The notes under the pieces: model-generated | The model's input: only the letters and a program-made list of their open reading frames with translations | The model's database searches: none | What the model was told of the DNA's origin: nothing | Part shown: one piece after another, positions 57,350 through 64,000 of the stretch | How the letters are laid out: each line of letters begins with the position of its first letter | How positions within the stretch are numbered: position 1 is the first letter of the stretch | Assembly: GCA_964036195.1 (NCBI GenBank) | Contig: OZ038456.1 | Coordinates: forward strand, 14,694,001-14,758,000 | Origin: Sphaerolaimus hirsutus | Lineage: Eukaryota; Nematoda; Chromadorea; Monhysterida; Sphaerolaimidae | Direction of reading: 5' to 3' | DNA: 64,000 nt | Made by a program: the position numbers and the translations under genes

Positions 57350-60300
57350 CTGTGGGGGGGGGGGGGGGTTCGAGGTGGGTAAGGAAAAAACCGTTTTGTA
57401 AATTTAAAGTGAGATGAGAATTACCTAAACACCTTCCCGGTCAAGTAAGCCACCCATTTTTTTCTTTCACGTCGGAAGCTATATCTCGGGCTATGGTGGG
57501 GTTATAGAGCTGAAACTTTGTGAATATATACTTGTAACATCCCTCTACTCTGCATCAATGGGGGGAGGCATGGCGACCAACTACAGGGTGGGTCGCCCTA
57601 TATGCAACAATTTTTTGCCAGGTTTTCAGTGTCCCAAACAAGTACACCACCCACTTGATTAGCTACACTAAAGGGGCTGTATCTCCAGTTGTGGGGGTGG
57701 TAGAAAGCTAAAATTTTAGGGGTATCTTGGTAACACCCACGCCTACAAACGCCAGTGGGGCAGCTCCCGACGACCCACTACAGTTTGTGCCGCACCGTAT
57801 AAAGTTGTTGTTTTTTTAAAAAGCGACACAAGTGTCCCCAACGATGGGTAAGTTCTCAAAAAAAAAACACTTTCTGTGTTTTGAGTTTTTCAAAAATGAA
57901 TACGTGTGTTTTGAGTTTTTTTATCAAAAAAAACTTGAGTAACTCTGTTTTTATTTCTGCGTTTTTTTGTTAAAACTCGAGTTTTTGGAGTTTTTTTCTA
58001 AAAAAACTCGAGTTTTCCCCAAAAAAATTCTGATTTACAGCATTTTGATGTGGTAACAGCGGTTTTCTTATAAAATATTAGTTTTGCACATGTTTTAACC
58101 CCACATAACATATGTGTATTCATTCAAGTGTCGAAAAAGTCCATAAAAATGTCCTCATGACCCACATCACATGCACCCACATCACAACACCAGCATCAAC
58201 AAAATGCTCACAAAATACAATTTACACAGTACTCCAAAATTCTTTAATGGATGTGCACTGTATGGAAGACTACAGAATTGATTTGAACTACAACTATATT
58301 TAAACATGTCCACCAGGAGAAGTGCATGCCATCTTTAATTTATTTTTTGTTTTCAACATAAAATATGAATACATTATGTACATATTTACATGCCATACAT
58401 GCATATCTTATCTTGTTTAGTTTAACTGAATTCATGTGCATTCTGAAAATGTGTTCAACCACTTCGTTGAAAAAACTCAAAAACTCAAAAAACTTTTCTG
58501 TGTTTCCGTGTTTCTGTGTTCTCCAAAAAAAAACTCATTTGAGTTTTGAGTTTTTCAAAATTTGTGAGTTTCCGTGTTTCTGTGTAAAACAAAAACACAC
58601 AAACTCAATGAGTTTCTGTGTTCAATTTCTGTGTTCTTTCCATCGTTGAGTGTCCCAAGTAAGTTCACCGCCATAGGCGGCGCAAGGTCTCAACTTGTGC
58701 TTGTGACATTCACATTAGCCAACATTTCACCTTGTGACACCTTCTTATCCGAGTCCTTGTGTGAAGTTGGCAGCCAGCCAAAAATTTCGAAATCGCTATA
58801 AATATAAATGTAATTGGCTAAGAATAGGTATATGACCATGTATTTATATTGATGAAAATAGTGATTATAAAAGGCGAAAATTGGCAAAATGGTGCAAATT
58901 TGGGTAATTTTGAGCTTTGACACTAGTTTGTACAATACGCGCTTGTGAATGTCACAATGTGAAATTGAAATTTCTGCTTGTGACACCAGAAATTCCGCTT
59001 GCGACATTCACAAGCGTACAAGCACTTACGCCGCCTATGTTCACCACCTTAAGGAATTAAAAATTTTTTTTGAGAACATACCTTATATAAAAACTGAATC
59101 AGGTTTTCACCCTAGTTCTACTAATTAAAATTTTTTTCCTTTGTTTAGCCACCCCCATTATAAATGGCAGACCAAAAATTTCACTTTAAACCAATTTTTT
59201 GTTCCACTTTAAAAGTTGGTTTACAAAGTTCAGTAGAGGAGGGTCAAAGGTTCAAAGTTACGTAAACAACATAACCTCCAAAATGGCAACATAAGGGAAT
59301 TTATTTGGGGTGAATTCTATGATGTCATAATGATGTCATTGCAGGAACAAAAATTTACAGAATTTTCACTTTTTCATTCCACCCAAATAAATTTAATTAT
59401 GTCGCCATTTTGGAGGTCATGTTGTTTACGTAACTTTGAACCTTATACCCTCCTCTACTGAACTTTGTAAACCAACTTTTAAAGTGTGGAACAAAAAATT
59501 GGTTTAAAGTGAAATTTTTGGTCCGCCATTTATGATGGGGGTGGCTAAACAAAGGAAAAAAATTTAATTAGCAGAACTAGGGTGAAAACCTGATTCAGTT
59601 TTTATATAAGGTATGTTCTCAAAAAATTTTTTTAATTCCTTTAGGTGGTGAACTTACTTGGGACACTTGGGTCGTTTTTTAAAAAACAACAACTTTATAC
59701 AGTGCGGCACAAACTGTAGTGGGTCGTCGGGAGCTGCCCCACTGGCGTATAGTAGGGGTGGGTGTTGCCAAGATACCCCTGAAATTTGTAGCTTTCTACC
59801 ACCCCCGCAACTGGAGATACAGCCCATTTAGTGTAGCTAATCAAGTAGATGGTGTACTTGTTTGGGACACTGAATACCTGGCAAAAATTGTTGTATATAG
59901 GGCGACCCACCCTGTAGTTGGTCGCCATGCCTCCCCCCATTGATGCAGAGTATAGGGATGTTACAAGTATATATTCACAAAGTTTCAGCTCTATAACCCC
60001 ACCATAGCCCGAGATATAGCTTCCGAAATGAAATAAAAAAATGGGTGGCTTACTTGACCGGGAAGGTGTTTATGTGGGAACTGGTGAAATCGTTGTTGTG
60101 TTCACTATTCCATAATAGGGTCCAAACGGGATCCCAATCCCGAATCGCGATAATTTTCGGAATTTTGCGGCCCCGATGCCGAAAAGTCGATCCCGTTTGA
60201 AACGTTTTCCATAATACTTACATACCTACTTTTGTAATTGCAAATCAGGTGGGTTTATTTTGCTGTTCATGTTTAAAAAAACTTTTGCGATCGTATCAAA

Positions 60301-63153
60301 TATTTTTTTTAAAGTCGTTTTTCATACGATAAAATACCTGGTTCCAGATATATACTTGGCGGACAGCACACTTAGTATGAAAACCTACCATAATTTGATA
60401 AATAAAATATTGAAATAAATTTCGTAATAAATCATTACACAGTAAAGAGGATAAACTAAAAGTTTTGGTTCATGATTCAGATGGGTTGTGGTAGGTTTTC
60501 ATACTAGGTAAGTATGATGTCCGCCCAGTATACCTAAATAAGACGCCATTTTACAATCTCCCCTCCCACCCCCCCCCCAAAAAAAAACGATGAAAAGGCC
60601 CCCCCCCCACAAACCAATCCAGGACCCCCAACCTCACTGCAAGCGGTCACACTAACACAGGGGGCCCCCACATTCTCACTCTGTCTCACATAGCCGGCCC
60701 TGCAAAAACAGCCTAGTTGGCACGTTGCCAAAGGGGTCAAATTGTTGGAGCAGGACCTCAATGTAGCGCAGGTAGCTTCACGTCCATTTGGGCAGAGGGA
60801 TCTTTGGCACTGGGAGAATACTTCGTTTGGATCTGTGCAGATGCAGCGTCTGCGATTGGGGTGATTTATCTTGGTTAGGGGGTGGCGATTTTTTTTGGTG
60901 CATTTTTGAAGAGACAATGAAAAATGCACAATGCATACCAATATGTTCCAGACGCAAGTTGCATGTATTTATAGTTTTCTCTTTCAATTTCTGCTTGTTT
61001 TGCTTTAATGAAAAGCCTAATACCTAGTTCTGAAAAATGATACACCCCATTTCATTTGATACACAAATTAAAAAATATGTAAGAACAAAACAAGTGTATC
61101 CCAACTAGGGTGTCAACAAAAACTTTTTGGCAGAAAACGGAAACGGAAAAAAATTTGCACTTGCCGGAAAACGGAAATGGAAAAAAATTTCCACCTGCCG
61201 GAAAACGGAAAAATGAAAGGCCGGAAAACGGAAATGGAAATGGAAAAATTTGCTGAAATTATGCCAGAAACGGAAAAAAATTGCTGAAATTTTGCCGGGA
61301 ACTGAAAAAAATTGCAGAAATTTATCCAGAAATCAAAAAATTTGCAGAAATCTTGCTAGAAATAGAAACAATTCACATAATTGAGAACCTGCATGCATGT
61401 TTACCAGTTTGGCTGAAACAGAAAACAGAGAATTGAGCCAGAAAATGAAAAAAGGTTGGTAAAACAGACAATTGAGCTGGAAAACGGAAAAATGGCGGAA
61501 AAACTAAGATTTTAGCCGGAAAACGAAAAATGAGCCGGAAAAACGGAGAAAAAAATTTAGCAGCTGGAAAACGGAAACGGAAACGGAAAAAATTGCCTGC
61601 GGAAAGCGGAAAACGGAAAGTTGATACCCTAATCCCAACGCCACATCGAAATTCCGGTAACTGACCTATTAACAGCACTCGTTCCAATAGCATTGACAAT
61701 GGGGCAACATTTTCTACCCCTCTCACACTGTGAACCGAGTGAACAAAAAGCGCCGGGGGTGTCTACCGTATCCCGGGGACAAACATTGTACGTGGGACCG
61801 TTACCACCTTGGGGGGCAACTCCAGTGCCTGAGGGGGGGGGGTATTCGAAATTAATTTTTTCGGAAATTGTTTTGGCGGTTTGGCTGTGGTAATATTGTG
61901 TGAAATGAGGTTTTTGTCTACGAAAGCTGTCAGATGCCAATTCCACAAGTGGACAGGTGACAAGAAAACTGGAAATCGATGAGTAAAGTAAAGTGATAAG
62001 TAAACTCATAGGTGACAATCTTCTAAATAAATTTTCTAGCAATAAAGTTTCTTGCCACTTTAAACTTGCGGAATTGACACAAGAATCCTCAAAGCAACAA
62101 AGAATTCTAGACAAATCGAAAAATTTTTTAAGTACAGTCAGATTTATGTGCTGTTAATTGTTATCAAAGCAAAGCAGGTGAAGCTTTTGAGCACATTAGT
62201 TCCTTAGTCATCATCACAAAATGCAAAATAACAAGCTTGCACGTGCATTAAAATAAAATTAAAACTTTACGCATGAAGATTTGTATTTGCATCATACCAA
62301 AAGGTAACGCATGTGACTCGACTCGTGACTCGACATTTTTTTTGGCTCGAGACTCGATTATCACTGAGTCTGACTCGACTTTTAAAAACCACACCGACAA
62401 CTACTCAAGCTTGAAAAATCTGATTTCGAGCCCTAGCCAGGTTGCATTTTCAATTAGAACCTAAGGCGCACGTAAGGCGCCAACACGCGAGAAAGCGCAT
62501 GAAAATGCGCCAAAAGTTCTACTCGAATTAGGCCCCAGGTGTCAACCTCCAGATGTGTCGCACTGATTACGAGGGATGCACGCGGAGTTTTCCCAGTCGC
62601 TCGCATTTCTGCAAAAAAACGGGCGGTGGAAAATCATCAATTTGATTTGTGAGCTAAAAAAGTGCCAAATACCAGTTGACGGTCGCCCATTGGTCAACCG
62701 AAAAACCAATTTGAACACGTTTTAATCAATGAAATTTCTTGTGGCTTTCTGCCATATATTTATATATTTATAAATATCAGTTTTGACAGATAAACCAAAC
62801 CGATGCGTCATTGTAAACTAAAACGAGCATAAAACGGACTTTTTAGTTGACAACCGATCGACTGTCAACTAGTATGCGAAACACAATCTAAATTTTTGTC
62901 ATCAAAAATCTTGAATCCCGCACCTGAAAACAAAGCCACTTTTGCAGAAACACCCGCTCTGACACGGGACGCAAAATGAGGTGCTGGGGGCTAAATTGTC
63001 ACAACCTGAATGTGAGAAATTGTAAAAAGTGTAAAAATGTTATAAAAATGTGAAATTTTGCAATGTGAAAACAAACCAATTGGACAAGCAGATGCGCAAT
63101 TTTGCCACTCTTTATTGGGGTCATTGCATCTCCGGTCACCTGAACAGGCTTCC
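54436..63153 (-). CDS. gene A, copy 2: secreted-type TIL + Cys-rich + TIL + copper-less SOD-like protein, 5' incomplete
   Basis: Minus-strand exons: 63077-63153, 62924-62990, 62547-62608 (TIL-1); 61666-61828 (Cys-rich); 60633-60849 (TIL-2); 57162-57349, 56092-56292, 54436-54556 (SOD-like, stop TGA). All phases agree and 364 residues are encoded. TIL domains are small disulphide-rich protease-inhibitor modules. Many Cys plus a SOD fold with its structural disulphide Cys suggest a secreted protein, but no signal peptide is in the window. The exon before 63153 is not identified. The mixture is unusual; I know of no named protein with this exact order. The SOD part cannot bind copper in the normal way (see the SOD entry), so a structural or zinc-binding role is more likely than catalysis. 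Confidence 0.85.
54607..55478. mobile_element. cluster of CCGTATTTCCTCGAxATAC MITEs in a gene A intron, copy 2 only
   Basis: At least three nested or tandem units with CCGTATTTCCTCGATATACC left ends and GTATTTCGAGGAAATACGGT right ends, poly-C arms, and a repeated GTGTATAGAGAACGTAAATG interior. Copy 1 has none at 38580-38620. Confidence 0.75.
55699..55908. mobile_element. foldback with TGATACGCACATCTGCC ends, copy 2 only
   Basis: CTGATACGCACATCTGCCCG pairs with GGCAGATGTGCGTATCAG. Inner pair TTTTCACTTGACAC / GTGTCAAGTGAAAA and TCAGATATGAGTGAAG / CTTCACTCATGTCTGA. Same gene A intron as the previous entry. Confidence 0.75.
57839..58648. mobile_element. hAT element nested in the foldback, CAACGATGG ends
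   Basis: CAACGATGG / CCATCGTTG termini flanked by the exact 8-bp repeat AGTGTCCC (57831-57838, 58649-58656). The interior is rich in TTTTTGAGTTTT and its inverse. Confidence 0.85.
58672..59039. mobile_element. second hAT-type element nested in the foldback, CATAGGCGGCG ends
   Basis: CATAGGCGGCG / CGCCGCCTATG termini, flanks TTCACCGC and TTCACCAC (7 of 8 match). Subterminal ACTTGTGCTTGTGACATTCA inverted repeats. Confidence 0.8.
60633..60849 (-). CDS. gene A TIL-2 domain exon
   Basis: Begins CICTDPNEVFSQCQRSLC, with LATCQLGCFCRAGYVRQ and APCVSVTAC near the end; ten Cys in canonical TIL order plus one extra. The predicted inhibitory loop region (between SLC and ATC, NGREAT) contains an Arg, which would suit trypsin-like targets (inference). 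Confidence 0.85.
61106..61631. mobile_element. hAT element, 526 bp, same purine-rich family as 46493, copy 2 only
   Basis: TAGGGTGTCAAC / GTTGATACCCTA termini, exact 8-bp repeat ATCCCAAC (61098-61105, 61632-61639). Copy 1 is uninterrupted near 41181. It lies only about 35 bp from the donor of the Cys-rich exon. Confidence 0.87.
61666..61828 (-). CDS. gene A Cys-rich (WAP- or lustrin-like) module exon
   Basis: Contains YNVCPRDTVDTPGAFC, SQCERGRKCCPIVN: five Cys including a CC pair in a C..C..C..CC order, like half of a WAP or lustrin-type repeat. The module is one exon with phase 1 in and phase 2 out. Confidence 0.7.
62310..62440. repeat. truncated TAGGGCTCGAAAT hAT fragment
   Basis: GACTCGACTCGTGACTCGAC content and a right end GATTTCGAGCCCTA as in 35115-36077; the left end is degraded. 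Confidence 0.6.
62547..63153 (-). CDS. gene A TIL-1 domain over three exons
   Basis: Spliced reading: CNDPNKEWQNCASACPI, then PSTSFCVPCQSGCFCKSGFV, then NASDWENSACIPRNQC. This is the TIL pattern C..NExxxxC..xC..C..C..GC.C..G....C....C with one Cys of the usual ten displaced. Phases 2, 1, 2, 1 run through the exon ends without a break and continue into 61828. Confidence 0.8.
62815..62885. repeat. short foldback fragment
   Basis: TTAGTTGACAACCGATCGAC followed by TGTCAACTAGTATGCG, a remnant of the CACACTAGTT family in the intron between the second and third TIL-1 exons. Confidence 0.45.
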
Positions 63154-63539
63154 CTGAATTCCAAGGAGGTGAGAATTTACACTGTAGTAATTGGGATTGT
63201 AAGAACACTGTTGCGATGTGTGGTGGTTTAGCATCGAAAAACTATCTTGTGAAAATATAATCAAATATTATCTGAGAAAACTTCTTCACGAGAAAATATT
63301 ATGAAATCTTGCTTGAAAAAAACCTTAAAATTCAAATAAAAATATTTTCGAGGGATTTCTGATATTTTTTCAAAATCTCAGAAAACTCCTCTAAAGAAAA
63401 TATACCTAATTAAATCTCTCCGGTAAATCCAAGAGAAAATATAAACATAATAATTTTTTGAATTTTAAATAGTTTCTGATAGTTTTATTTATATATGTAT
63501 CTCCCAGGGATTTTTCAGGGTCTGGGATCAGATCCGCAG

Positions 63540-63892
63540 TGATAATTAACCACCATGATGACGTAACATTAACTTTTATCAATGATCCGATTAAGCTGAA
63601 AATACTACAATTCGAAAAAATGGGTTTCGAAAAAAAACATCTCAACCAATCAAAAATCAAGCTCCGCCCACCTGAGTACGCAATCAGACTCGAAATTATT
63701 CGCATCTGCCAAAATATACGGCTGTCTGCAAAAACAACCCCTTCTGCAAGTCGTAGAACATCCACTTGGATTGGGGTCGTCGCAAGCGGGGGGACATTGG
63801 GGTCCACACACGAGAAATTCCTTCCTGAGGGGGGTGGGGGGGGGGGGGGTTCGTCGGTAAAAAAGGGATGTAAAAAAAAGAAATCAGATGGT
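63540..63892 (+). CDS. candidate plus-strand exon, unrecognised, Lys-rich end
   Basis: Open from an ATCCGCAG acceptor to a strong GATG/GTAAGC donor. Reads INHHDDVTLTFINDPIKLKI, then RPPEYAIRLEIIRICQNIRL, a Gly run and KKGCKKKKSD. If real it begins or continues a gene to the right of the window. The opposite strand is also open (SCVDPNVPPLATTPIQVDVL), and could be an upstream gene A exon, but no donor there joins in phase with 63153. Confidence 0.4.
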
Positions 63893-64000
63893 AAGCTCCA
63901 TTGAATTGTGATAGAAAGACACCACGGCGCTGTCTTTCCTTGTCGCCGATCGCCCTTTTTCAATGTCACAATGACGCCACTTTTCTGGCGTTTTATTATA

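Larger units (their letters stand above)
57428..60070. mobile_element. 2,643-bp TA-flanked foldback transposon with nested hAT elements, copy 2 only
   Basis: Ends AACACCTTCCCGGTCA and TGACCGGGAAGGTGTT, TA on both sides; copy 1 has a single TA at 40086-40087. The arms are 57428-57838 plus 59048-59330, against 59331-60070, forming one long imperfect hairpin once the two internal hAT insertions are removed. No transposase frame. Lies in the gene A intron between the TIL-2 and SOD exons. Confidence 0.85.
42577..62260. repeat. second copy of the 26188-42106 block
   Basis: Collinear homology covers nine gene B exons, the spacer and five gene A exons. Start: AGCATACCTGTCACGTGAC against AGCATACCTATCACGTGAC at 26188. 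End: the ATGCAAAATAACAAGCTTG segment at 62221, against 42064. The length difference (19.7 against 15.9 kb) is explained by element insertions on both sides. Confidence 0.93.

Noticed and set aside
14255-64000. Transposase or reverse transcriptase genes
   Set aside because: None was seen on either strand; every element here appears non-autonomous, defined by ends and target duplications only.

Overview
The window is invertebrate metazoan genomic DNA: intron-rich protein genes, AT-rich spacers and very many short inverted-repeat transposons. No bacterial operon, phage, rRNA or tRNA signal is seen. The phylum cannot be fixed from sequence alone; the best marker gene is an ortholog of the animal STRIP1/STRIP2 protein. 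All gene models below are splice models built by hand from open frames, GT..AG sites and codon phase. No transcript data were available.

Layout. (1) 451-14254, plus strand: the C-terminal 902 codons of a STRIP ortholog (STRIPAK complex core) in 17 exons, ending in a stop; the 5' exons lie left of the window. A complete four-exon, 205-residue gene on the minus strand (4563-6210) sits inside its 4.3-kb intron. (2) 14255-22700: no supported gene. It holds the downstream half of a nested hAT/foldback cluster and a 3.4-kb block of three adjacent tandem arrays (16.5-19.9 kb). (3) 22702-30762, minus strand: 'gene B', about 19 exons and 1,097 residues, Ser/Asn/Lys-rich in its N-terminal half, family not recognised. 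(4) 38416-41377, minus: the 3' five exons of 'gene A', encoding a Cys-rich module, a TIL (trypsin-inhibitor-like) domain and a Cu/Zn-SOD-like domain that has lost its copper ligands. (5) A 200-N gap at 42107-42306. (6) 42577-62260: a second copy of everything in 26188-42106 (the 5' nine exons of gene B, the spacer, the 3' five exons of gene A). This copy runs on to 63153 with three more gene A exons (a further TIL domain).

The repeated block ends, in the left contig, exactly at the N gap. In the right contig it begins at the end of a hAT element that is cut by the gap. All shared exons keep phase, and the only coding indel noticed is 3 nt. This is what two allelic contigs placed end to end would look like, so gene B and gene A are probably one locus each, seen twice. 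A true tandem duplication remains possible.

The two copies also act as a natural comparison: several transposons are present in one and cleanly absent from the other, with 8-bp (hAT) or TA target duplications. The most notable signal is a foldback family with termini GTGCCA(C/G)TCCCAGAC and GTCTGGGA..TGCC. In gene B it forms a whole intron, supplying both splice sites, and it supplies the 5' splice site of a second intron. It is therefore a candidate introner (intron-generating transposon).
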